Assembly (NCBI RefSeq): GCF_014831675.1
Contig: NZ_VJXY01000007.1
Coordinates: 62,001-126,000, forward strand
Length of the DNA stretch: 64,000 nucleotides
From: Komarekiella delphini-convector SJRDD-AB1
Lineage (GTDB): Bacteria > Cyanobacteriota > Cyanobacteriia > Cyanobacteriales > Nostocaceae
Direction: 5' to 3'
The position numbers were made by a program, and so were the translations under genes. A model generated the notes under the pieces. The model was not told the origin of the DNA and searched no databases. It saw only the letters and a program-made list of their open reading frames with translations. Position 1 is the first letter of the stretch. Each line of letters starts with the position of its first letter. Below are positions 9,451 to 16,922 of the stretch, one piece after another.

Positions 9451-9880
9451 AGCAAACTTTAATCAAACTTTGGAAATATTTGTAGAAAATTTGACTACAA
9501 AAAAATTATTAATAATTAATTAAGATAACAAATTACTTAATTATATTGTGACAAACAACTTTAAAGTTTACGTCTAGCAGTTTTTGAGATTTCGCTTTAA
9601 ATAAAGCCTAACTTTTGCTGCCAAAGCTGCTGCTTATTATATGTATTTTAACCGTATTTTTGCATAAGTCCATACCAACAAAAGTAGTATTAGATACGTA
9701 TTTATCTGCCAATTGATAATGTATTTGGAGTGAAAGGTTCGGTGAACATGTACTGAGTGCCAAAAGTTTCAAGCTTCTAGTACAAAATCCTTAACTTATG
9801 CATTTCTGTGTTCACAATAGCAAGAGCAAGCTGGAAGAGTAAGCTCCAACTGAGTTATGGATGATTTAGGAAATTAGAAG
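9451..9880. other. Intergenic region upstream of hrcA
   Basis: A 430-base AT-rich gap. It lies upstream of hrcA and downstream of the rhodanese gene, which is also on the minus strand. It presumably holds the hrcA promoter. No CIRCE-like inverted repeat, open frame, RNA or dispersed repeat was recognised. Confidence 0.4.
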
Positions 9881-10228
9881 CTAATACTGGGGAATTGAAG
9901 AGTCAACCAATATGGAATAGGCATCAATACCGCCTGCAATATTTTTAACATTTGTAAATCCTTGAGCAATTAACCACTGACACATCTGGGCAGAGCGAAT
10001 GCCGTGGTGACATAGCACAAGAGTTTCAGCTTGGGGATTGAAGAGAGTGGGCACTTGATCGCCCCATTCGACAAATTCACTCAAGGGTAGGTTGACAAAG
10101 CCCTCAATATTAGCGATCGCCAATTCTTGCGGTTCACGCACATCCACTAGCTGAATACCTGGCTCATTGGCAGATAGACGTTGTGCTAGTTCCTCTACAC
10201 TGATTTGACCAAACATTTTCCCTGTCAT
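9881..10228 (-). CDS. Rhodanese-like domain protein
   Basis: A 115-residue single rhodanese domain: VDVREPQELAIANIEGFVNLPLSEF, then the active-site loop LCHHGIRSAQM with the catalytic Cys, and GFTNVKNIAGGIDAYS at the end. Single-domain rhodaneses carry a persulfide and act in sulfur transfer or detoxification. The loop CHHGIRS matches the common cyanobacterial type. It is monocistronic as far as seen. MFGQ at 10216 is an alternative start. Confidence 0.88.
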   Translation of the reverse strand: MTGKMFGQISVEELAQRLSANEPGIQLVDVREPQELAIANIEGFVNLPLSEFVEWGDQVPTLFNPQAETLVLCHHGIRSAQMCQWLIAQGFTNVKNIAGGIDAYSILVDSSIPQY

Positions 10229-10481
10229 GAGGTTTTTGTAGACAATCCTATATTATTTATGGTGACAGAAAACCTTTAATCTAGCATGAGCATCCATTTT
10301 AAGGAGGGTGTGTCTGCTTGCCTCACAATTTAAGTGAACTGTATTGATTTACGGGCATACTTTCTATCCAAGTCGCAATCTACTTAACCTGTCGTTCATC
10401 TCGCCGTCAAATTGAAATGGTGAGACATTTCTGGACGTTTTGGTTAAATTGCTGTAAACCTTCGCGTTTTATAGGTCTAAT

Positions 10482-12140
10482 GTGAACAGGCACTCATTCT
10501 TTGGTTTCCTAGTAGCTGGTGCGATCGCGCTACTAGTGATTGTGATCGCTGGCTTTTATTGGTTTTTCGTTAAAAGTCCGGTTAACCTCATTGCCTCTAC
10601 CTCCCAACCAAGTGCTGCCATATTTGTGTCGAAACTTGCCCCTGTTACGGCGTCATTACTGGTTAATCCAGACCGTTTACAGGCGTTGGAGCGTGAAGGT
10701 GAACTGTCTAAGCTCAAAACTAGTTTATTGGCTAAGAGTCGCATAGATTACAAACAAGATATTCAGCCCTGGCTAGGAGACGAAATTACACTAGCTATCA
10801 CCACCTTAGACATTGATCGCGATCCAGAAAATGGACAGCAGCCAGGGTATCTCATGGCATTAGCAACCAAGCAACCAGAGAAAAGCCGCGAGTTTATTGA
10901 GTTGTTGTTTTCCAAACGGGCATTAGCTGGAGCAAACTTAGCCGTCGAGCAGTACAAAGGCGTCAAACTGATTTATGACAATTCTCAACCAGAGCAGGAC
11001 TTGCTTACAGGTGCAGTTGTCGGCGAAGACTTTGTATTGTTTGCCAACAATCCAAAAGTGCTGCGAGAAGCCATCAATAACGTCCAAGCTCCCGATCTGA
11101 ATTTGGCTAAATTCCCCGAATACCAAAAAGCCACTAAACAAGTACCCAAAGGTAGTTTAGCTGTAGCTTTTCTGAATCTTCCTATAGTGGCAAAATGGCA
11201 AGGCTTAAAGTTATCAGAAAAAACCTATGACAGCGAAATTATTTCTCTAGCTTTGAACCCCAAAGGATTACTAGCAGAAACTACCTTTCTGGCTTCATCA
11301 GAAATTGTTCCCCCATCTCCACTACTTTCTAAACCTGTAGAAGCGTTGCACTATATTCCAGCGTCAGCAGGTTTGGCAATCTCCGGCTCGAATTTGAGTA
11401 ATTTGGGCAATAGCGATCTAGCCAAACTCTGGAAACAAGCTACAGCGACTATATACGGTTCTGAGGAAGATGTGACTTTTCCATTGCTAGAACCATTAGC
11501 GAATGTTCAAAAACGCTGGGGTGTAGACTTGCCAGAAGATGTTTTTAGCTGGGTACAAGGAGAATATGCAATAGCATTGTTGCCTCAGAAAGAGCAAGCA
11601 ACTCCCCAGTGGATTTTTGTAGTGGAAAATACTGAAGGTGTACAACAAGGCGTTGCTCATTTGGATGCCATCGCCTCATCAAATGGACTCAATATTAGTC
11701 CCCTTACCCTAGGCAAACAAAAAATCTCTGCTTGGACAGAGTTAGTCACTGCTTCTAAACAACCCAATGTCAAAGAGCGACCATCGCTCAGCATTGAAGC
11801 AAAAGTACAAGGAGTACATACAACTTTAGGAAATTACGAAATTTTCACTTCTGACCTAGAGACAATGGATAAAGTCCTCACAGCCAAGGACAACTCCTTA
11901 ATTGACAATCCCAATTTCCAAGATAGTATCGCTGCCATTCCCCAACAAAACCAAGGCTACATTTATCTTGACTGGTCAAAAAGCCAGAATCTAATAGAGC
12001 GTCAGCTACCAATTCTGAAGCTAGTTGAAGTATTAGGCAAACCATTTTTCGATAAACTGCGATCGCTCACAGTCAGTAGTTACGGAACTGACACGGATTC
12101 GCTCAAAGGCGGTGTCTTCTTCCAACTTGATCACTCGTAA
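10482..12140 (+). CDS. DUF3352 domain protein, membrane-anchored
   Basis: A 552-residue protein with one N-terminal membrane anchor (residues ~8-30) and a long extracytoplasmic region: ASTSQPSAAIFVSKLAPVTASLLVNPDRL, then repeating patterns such as EFIELLFSKR and GAVVGEDFVLFANNPKVLREAI. This matches the cyanobacterial DUF3352 family, whose function is unknown. The start is GTG 10482. It is surrounded by non-coding DNA on both sides and appears monocistronic. Confidence 0.75.
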   Translation: MNRHSFFGFLVAGAIALLVIVIAGFYWFFVKSPVNLIASTSQPSAAIFVSKLAPVTASLLVNPDRLQALEREGELSKLKTSLLAKSRIDYKQDIQPWLGDEITLAITTLDIDRDPENGQQPGYLMALATKQPEKSREFIELLFSKRALAGANLAVEQYKGVKLIYDNSQPEQDLLTGAVVGEDFVLFANNPKVLREAINNVQAPDLNLAKFPEYQKATKQVPKGSLAVAFLNLPIVAKWQGLKLSEKTYDSEIISLALNPKGLLAETTFLASSEIVPPSPLLSKPVEALHYIPASAGLAISGSNLSNLGNSDLAKLWKQATATIYGSEEDVTFPLLEPLANVQKRWGVDLPEDVFSWVQGEYAIALLPQKEQATPQWIFVVENTEGVQQGVAHLDAIASSNGLNISPLTLGKQKISAWTELVTASKQPNVKERPSLSIEAKVQGVHTTLGNYEIFTSDLETMDKVLTAKDNSLIDNPNFQDSIAAIPQQNQGYIYLDWSKSQNLIERQLPILKLVEVLGKPFFDKLRSLTVSSYGTDTDSLKGGVFFQLDHS

Positions 12141-12413
12141 GGGAGATGGGGAAAAGGATTCAAGAGACAGAGGGGTAAAGGAATTTTAGATTTTAGATTT
12201 TGCGGAAAATTGTAAATCCAAAATTAAGGGGGCAGAGGAGTAGGGGGAAAGAGGTGCTGCAACCTCCCCTCTGCTTCCACTCCTCCACTTCTGTTAACTA
12301 CAAAAACTCTAAATGTGGCACATTTTAATGTGGCACACCTACTGAGATTATACGGGTTTTGATAAATAAAATATGTATATATAATAACATTAATAGCCTG
12401 TTGGAGGGCTACC

Positions 12414-12908
12414 ATGAAATATCGTCGCCCCCGACTTCAGTTTCGTGCCGGGTTGTTACTGGCTATATTCACCACCATAACAGCTACCCCTGTAATAGCA
12501 GAAGAGACAGCACATTTTGGTAAATTCAGTCTGTCGCAAGGCTTTGAAGCAGCAAAAGGAATAGTGGAAGGGTATACAAGTGGTTCTTATTCCTTATCTG
12601 CCATTAGTAACCGCGATCAGCATAGGAATGCCTGTATTGGCTTTGCTGACCCCACCCCAGATCACATCATGATTTTGGAAAAAGACTTTTCTCGTCTGAA
12701 AATACAAGTTAACAGCAATGGATACGATACAACTTTACTTATCCAAGGCCCAGACAAAACTACAATTCGTTGTGGCGATGACACTGGTAAAAGTAAAGAT
12801 GCTAGCATTGCCGACAACAACTGGAAAAGTGGCACTTATCGAATTTGGGTGGGTACATTTAATCCTGGGATGAAGCGTAACTACACTGTAACCGTACAGC
12901 AGCTATAG
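12414..12908 (+). CDS. Secreted protein with pre-peptidase C-like beta domain
   Basis: A 164-residue protein. A signal peptide (residues 1-~29, cleavage near VIAEE) is followed by a beta-rich domain containing SGSYSLSAISNRD, ACIGFADPTPDHIMIL, GYDTTLLIQGPD and WKSGTYRIWVGTF. The pattern resembles bacterial pre-peptidase C-terminal domains, which are secreted accessory beta sandwiches. Two Cys residues could form a disulfide. A GGAGG ribosome site precedes ATG 12414. Function is unknown. Confidence 0.65.
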   Translation: MKYRRPRLQFRAGLLLAIFTTITATPVIAEETAHFGKFSLSQGFEAAKGIVEGYTSGSYSLSAISNRDQHRNACIGFADPTPDHIMILEKDFSRLKIQVNSNGYDTTLLIQGPDKTTIRCGDDTGKSKDASIADNNWKSGTYRIWVGTFNPGMKRNYTVTVQQL

Positions 12909-13073
12909 AGTGGGGATTGGGGACTGGGTACTAGGAGACAAGGTAGACAAGGGGACAAGGTGAATGACTAATCAATGCTTCATGCTCAATCCTCCTCTAA
13001 GAGATATGAGAGATAACACTTGGGACGATAATATGAGAGAGTAGCTCGTTTTGCTTTCCGAGGGTATTATCTC

Positions 13074-13838
13074 GTGCTATCTACTCTGCGTGCTGACCTT
13101 CGCATTATCTTTGAACGTGATCCAGCTGCCCGTAACTGGTTGGAAGTTTTGTTTTGTTACCCTGGGTTGCAAGCGCTATTTTTCCATAGGCTAGCTCACT
13201 GGCTGCATAGTGTTGGCATTCCCTTTATCCCTCGCTTGATATCTCACATAGCTCGGTTTTTGACTGGAATTGAAATCCATCCAGGTGCAGTCATTGGACA
13301 AAGCGTATTTATTGACCACGGGATGGGTGTGGTAATTGGCGAAACAGCGATCATTGGCGACTATGCCCTGATTTATCAAGGTGTCACCCTTGGAGGGACT
13401 GGTAAACAAAGCGGCAAGCGCCATCCAACTTTGGGCGAAAATGTCGTAGTTGGAGCTGGGGCGAAGGTACTGGGCAATCTCCAAATTGGTAACAATGTCC
13501 GCATTGGTGCTGGGTCAGTTGTCTTGAGAGATGTGCCTACTGACTGTACTGTGGTAGGCGTACCCGGTCGTATTGTCTACCGTTCTGGAGTGCGGGTTGC
13601 TCCGTTAGAACACAATAATTTACCAGATTCGGAAGCCGAGGTGATTCGTGCTTTGGTAACTCGTATTGAGTCACTTGAAGAACAAATACAAAATCTCCAG
13701 CGTACCCATTCTTCTGAAAAAACTCCTGTTTTGGTGGGTAATTTAGCTGTTAAAGAAGATGAGACGGTACAAAACTCTCGCTCATGTAACCTTAGAGATA
13801 AGGCGATCCAGCAATTTTTAGATGGTGCTGGTATTTAG
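13074..13838 (+). CDS. cysE: Serine O-acetyltransferase
   Basis: CysE acetylates L-serine with acetyl-CoA, the first committed step of cysteine synthesis. The N-terminal helical part ([30 protein letters not shown]) and the left-handed beta-helix of hexapeptide repeats ([55 protein letters not shown]) are all present, including the catalytic DH pair. The 254-residue length includes a C-terminal tail of ~60 residues beyond the core, with [11 protein letters not shown]. The start is GTG 13074. Confidence 0.95.
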   Translation: MLSTLRADLRIIFERDPAARNWLEVLFCYPGLQALFFHRLAHWLHSVGIPFIPRLISHIARFLTGIEIHPGAVIGQSVFIDHGMGVVIGETAIIGDYALIYQGVTLGGTGKQSGKRHPTLGENVVVGAGAKVLGNLQIGNNVRIGAGSVVLRDVPTDCTVVGVPGRIVYRSGVRVAPLEHNNLPDSEAEVIRALVTRIESLEEQIQNLQRTHSSEKTPVLVGNLAVKEDETVQNSRSCNLRDKAIQQFLDGAGI

Positions 13839-13863
13839 TCAGGAGTCAGGGGTCAATTAATTT

Positions 13864-13956
13864 AGGATTTTAGATTTTGCAGAAAATTGTAAGGAGGGTT
13901 TCCCTCCGTAGCAAACTTTTCAAGACAGATTTTGGATTGACTCCACTGATAAATCT
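13864..13956. repeat. 93-bp direct repeat, copy 1
   Basis: This copy starts AGGATTTTAGATTTTGC and ends GATAAATCT. It is matched by a copy of equal length at 13966-14058, with a variable middle. A fragment of the same opening motif also occurs near 12185-12210. Together the two copies fill most of the 309-base gap between cysE and the PNPOx-like gene. Confidence 0.7.
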
Positions 13957-13965
13957 AGGGGCTTG

Positions 13966-14058
13966 AGGATTTTAGATTTTGCGGAAAATGGGCGGTGTCG
14001 GTTTCCGTCCCGCTCAACTTTCCAAGATGGATTTTTGATTCATTCCACAGATAAATCT
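13966..14058. repeat. 93-bp direct repeat, copy 2
   Basis: Same length and order of motifs as the copy at 13864-13956. The centre differs: GGAGGGTTTCCCTCC in copy 1 against a GTCGGTTTCCGTCC-type segment here. Each centre is a small hairpin with compensated changes, which suggests selection on, or spread as, a folded element. Confidence 0.65.
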
Positions 14059-14147
14059 GCTTGCTCTGTGTCACTAAGGAAGTATTGGTCAAAGATTCTT
14101 GGACTATTAACACTGGACTCTAGACTTTTTGACTTTTGACCACTAAA

Positions 14148-14717
14148 TTACGGATTAATTTCTTGAGTAGACCACTCTTGCTGTTCGTTACGGCAATATA
14201 GCCATCTATTTTGTGGTTCACCGCGTAATTCTAAATGATCGACCTGCACGGGGTCGAGTAGCAACAGGCAAAAATTAGGCACTGGGTGAGCCGGATCGGG
14301 CGGTGATGGTTCAAAGGCTGCTTTTTGCTCTCTTAGTTGACTAGGATGGGGCCAAGCAAACTGTAAACGCGCTGGATCACTTAGTTCCTGCCAACTGGTG
14401 ATGCGAGCAGGGTGAGAATCATCATTGCCTATTAGGGTCAAGCATCCAGTGATGCGGAATTGTTCTCGTGTATTGGGGAAGTACCAGCAAACTTCTGCCC
14501 AAGGTTGTTGCTGTATCTGCTCGGCTTTATCGCTGCGGGCATCAGTGACAAATTTTAGCTGGTTGGTATCTTCCAAAAAGCCGCGAAAGACTAGAGTACG
14601 ATTAGCAGGACGACCATTTGCTCGTACTGTTGCTAGTTGCAAATAACGGGCATAAACAAGGCTGCGGTTGCGATGGAGAGCACGGGCGATCGCGCCTCGC
14701 CAAGGAGCAAGAGACAT
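14148..14717 (-). CDS. Pyridoxamine 5'-phosphate oxidase family protein
   Basis: A 189-residue flavoprotein-like protein: YLQLATVRANGRPANRTLVFRGF, LKFVTDARSDKAEQI, PWAEVCWYFPNTREQFRITG and a C-terminal FEPSPPDPAHPVPNFCLLLLDPVQVDHLEL. These are the split-barrel FMN-binding features of the PNPOx family, in the cyanobacterial/plant subgroup of uncertain substrate. The true PLP-forming enzyme usually ends with a conserved RLSP-like region, absent here, so function in B6 metabolism is not assured. Confidence 0.8.
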   Translation of the reverse strand: MSLAPWRGAIARALHRNRSLVYARYLQLATVRANGRPANRTLVFRGFLEDTNQLKFVTDARSDKAEQIQQQPWAEVCWYFPNTREQFRITGCLTLIGNDDSHPARITSWQELSDPARLQFAWPHPSQLREQKAAFEPSPPDPAHPVPNFCLLLLDPVQVDHLELRGEPQNRWLYCRNEQQEWSTQEINP

Positions 14718-14783
14718 ATTAATTCGTAGTTAGGGAAGGATGGAGAAATTGCGGGAAAAATAGTTAGTTCATTAACAGGACAT

Positions 14784-15251
14784 TTGCGGAATCAAAGTCG
14801 ATTTCGGGAAGCAATGCATCTGTGCAAATCAACCTTAGAAGTTACTAAAAACCATAGTCTTCTCAAACAAATTGCTTATTGTGAACACAAAATGCGTGAG
14901 GTTGATCAAGCATTAAACTATTACCAACAAGCTTTAAATCTTTGTGCCGCAGAAGACGAACAAGAATTAGCATCAATTTATCATTATTTAGGGATGCTGA
15001 AAGCTGACAATGGAGAAGTGGATGAAGCGATCGCACTCTACAATCAGTCTTTGGAAATAAATGAACGCATTGGAAATGTCCGAACTCAAGCAATGACTCT
15101 GTGGTGGTTAGGAGATTTGGCAGAACAACAGGGTGAATACACTAAAGCGATATCCTATTTGCAACCAGCTTTAAAGATTTTGCAGCGATTGCAGTCACCG
15201 GATGCTGAAAGTGTGAGTGCAAGCCTCAATAGGGTAATTCGTAATTCGTAA
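14784..15251 (+). CDS. Tetratricopeptide repeat protein (possibly 5'-truncated)
   Basis: A 155-residue TPR array: DQALNYYQQALNLC, ASIYHYLGMLKADNGEVDEAIALYNQSLEI and AMTLWWLGDLAEQQGEYTKAISYLQPALKIL, three to four repeats. TPRs mediate protein contacts. No ATG is present; TTG 14784 is used. The frame stays open back to 14730 with coding-like residues, so the 5' end may have been lost. The 3' end runs into a heptamer repeat that supplies the final residues VIRNS and the stop. Confidence 0.55.
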   Translation: MRNQSRFREAMHLCKSTLEVTKNHSLLKQIAYCEHKMREVDQALNYYQQALNLCAAEDEQELASIYHYLGMLKADNGEVDEAIALYNQSLEINERIGNVRTQAMTLWWLGDLAEQQGEYTKAISYLQPALKILQRLQSPDAESVSASLNRVIRNS

Positions 15252-15274
15252 TTCGTAATTCGTAATTCGTAATT
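15234..15274. repeat. Heptamer tandem repeat (GTAATTC x5)
   Basis: Five exact GTAATTC units run from 15234 to 15268, followed by a partial sixth. This is a short tandemly repeated repetitive (STRR) sequence of the kind common in Nostocales. The first units are translated as the end of the TPR gene. Related copies occur at about 54062-54085 (reverse complement) and 62304-62328. Confidence 0.85.
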
Positions 15275-15908
15275 ACTGAAATATTTTTGTCTCACGCAGA
15301 TGCGCTCCAGGCGCAGAGAAGAAGGCGAGAGTGTGATTTAAGTAAATGAAAACTACTGTAATGAGTCTTTTATACTCGTGAATGAGTCTTTGATATTCGT
15401 GAACGAGTCTTTTATACTCGTGAATGAGTCTTTGAACTCCATTAATGAACCTCGGAGCTTCATTCGTGAACCTTTGAGTTTCATTAGTGAACCTCGGAGC
15501 TTCGTGAATGAGTCTTTGAACTCCATTAATGAACCTCGGAGCTTCATTCGTGAACCTTTAAGCTTCATTAATGAACCTTTGAGCTTCGGTCATGAACTTC
15601 GGAGCTTCGTTGTGGACTTTATTAATGTAGCAGAATGTTTTTAGAGAATGTTTTAAAAGTGGTCGGCTGTAATTTTAGGCACTTCTAGATCCCCCCTAAC
15701 CCCCCTGAAAAAGGGGGGAACTGGAATCAAAGTCCTCCTTTTTAAGGAGGATTTAGGAGGATCTAGAACTTTTTGATACCGAGCAGAGGACTTTTAAAAC
15801 ATCCTCTTAGATTAAATCAGGATCTACACCGAGCGATGTCTAACGACAAGCCGCTTTGCGTCTACGCAATTGTTATGCTTTATTTCATTAATAGATTTTG
15901 ATAGCAAT
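15252..15908. other. Gene-free repeat region
   Basis: Apart from the heptamer and 21-bp arrays, this stretch holds a dispersed inverted element at about 15688-15765. That element carries CCCCCCTAACCCCCC...GGGGGG and CCTCCTTTTTAAGGAGG hairpins, of a type repeated near 32640 and 32870. A short palindromic repeat lies around 15830-15960. No supported gene was found. Confidence 0.5.
15361..15612. repeat. 21-bp minisatellite, 12 units
   Basis: Twelve consecutive 21-base units begin (A/G)TGA(G/A)(T/C)CT and end in a TTC or TCC followed by GTGA, ATTA or ATTC. Units 4-6 recur as units 8-10, giving an 84-base higher-order period. Because 21 is a multiple of three, both strands stay open: the forward frame from GTG 15378 reads a heptad NE(S/P)-x-x-x-(V/I), and the reverse frame reads K(D/G)S-type heptads. 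I see no ribosome site convincing enough to call a gene on either strand. Confidence 0.85.
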
Positions 15909-16607
15909 TCAGGACAGAGAATCAGGATCTACACCGAGCGATCGCAACCGTTCTCGTAATAATTGGGTTTCTTGTTCTGCCTGCTGAGCTTTTTGTTCTG
16001 CAAGTTTTTCCTTTTCTTCTGGTGTTAAAAACCTCTGCCCTTGCTGGTTATACCAATACATCCATTCTCGCGGAATGCCTAGATAAGTTCCTCGTTCGAT
16101 GCCAATTCCTAAACCAATCTCTGTTAGCCAAACAGGATTACCATTTTGAAATTCATAAACATTATTAATTAATTTGTAAACTTCTAAACGTGACTTACGG
16201 CGACGAAATGGATTGTAAACTACATAATACAAAATCCCCAATCTTGCATACTCTGCTTTTTTAGTTGAGTACTCACCGCGATATGTCTGAGATACGACCT
16301 CAAGCACTAATATCGGTAGTTTCTTCTCTTCCCAAAGCACATAACTGGGGCGGAGATTTTCATCATAAAATCGCTCTACACCCAAACTTAAAAACCCATC
16401 TGGGACGATCGCTGGTAAATTTGGGTCGTAATAAATACCCATACGAATACCAAAAAACCAATCCATCCTATCTGCCCAAGCCCTTGCCAATATAGTTCTG
16501 AGTAAATCAGGAATTGATCTTTGTAATTGATTATCTACTGGGGTATCGTCAGAGTCAGGTAGCTCTTTTGAAGAGGGCAAACGAGCTGATGGATCGTACT
16601 CTAGCAT
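15909..16607 (-). CDS. Uma2-family putative endonuclease (DUF820)
   Basis: A 232-residue member of the Uma2 family, which has a PD-(D/E)XK nuclease fold and is highly expanded in cyanobacteria. Features are PDLLRTILARAW, PAIVPDGFLSLGVE with the conserved PD, LPILVLEVVSQTYRGEYSTKKAEYARLGILYYVVYNP (catalytic E-x-V and K), and a C-terminal coiled stretch EKLAEQKAQQAEQETQLLRERLRSLGVDPDSL. The biological role is unknown. The last bases overlap a dispersed repeat. Confidence 0.85.
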   Translation of the reverse strand: MLEYDPSARLPSSKELPDSDDTPVDNQLQRSIPDLLRTILARAWADRMDWFFGIRMGIYYDPNLPAIVPDGFLSLGVERFYDENLRPSYVLWEEKKLPILVLEVVSQTYRGEYSTKKAEYARLGILYYVVYNPFRRRKSRLEVYKLINNVYEFQNGNPVWLTEIGLGIGIERGTYLGIPREWMYWYNQQGQRFLTPEEKEKLAEQKAQQAEQETQLLRERLRSLGVDPDSLS

Positions 16608-16922
16608 GATGGTTTCAGCGATTATCTCTTAATTTCAGATCGTAGACGCAATTAACTGTTATGAGTGTGAGAGAAAGTTATGCACTTGCGATCGCTTATT
16701 AATCCTGTCTTTCCATCAGCGCTCGCGTTTGGATAAACTTATGTTTTAATTGCAACGCAGTACTTAGCTGTGTCGGAGGAGAATCGACATTATACATCAT
16801 AAATTTTTGTTGCAATTAGTGCGGCTTAGAGCTAGCGTAAAGTGGACAATTTGACAATCTTTAATCCTAAAACTACTTGGCGTATAGTCTTATATCTATC
16901 CGCATGCAACAAGACTTGATTT
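16608..16922. other. Intergenic region upstream of nrdJ
   Basis: A 315-base region between the divergent Uma2 and nrdJ genes. It contains one GCGATCGC site (16688-16695) and should hold the nrdJ promoter. I looked for a B12 riboswitch core and did not see one. No other gene or RNA was recognised. Confidence 0.4.

Noticed and set aside
15353-15568. Minus-strand open frame through the 21-bp repeat
   Set aside because: It is open only because the unit length is a multiple of three and the units lack stops. No ribosome site or flanking coding sequence supports it.
15361-15612. CRISPR array
   Set aside because: Units are contiguous with no spacers, and no cas genes are present.
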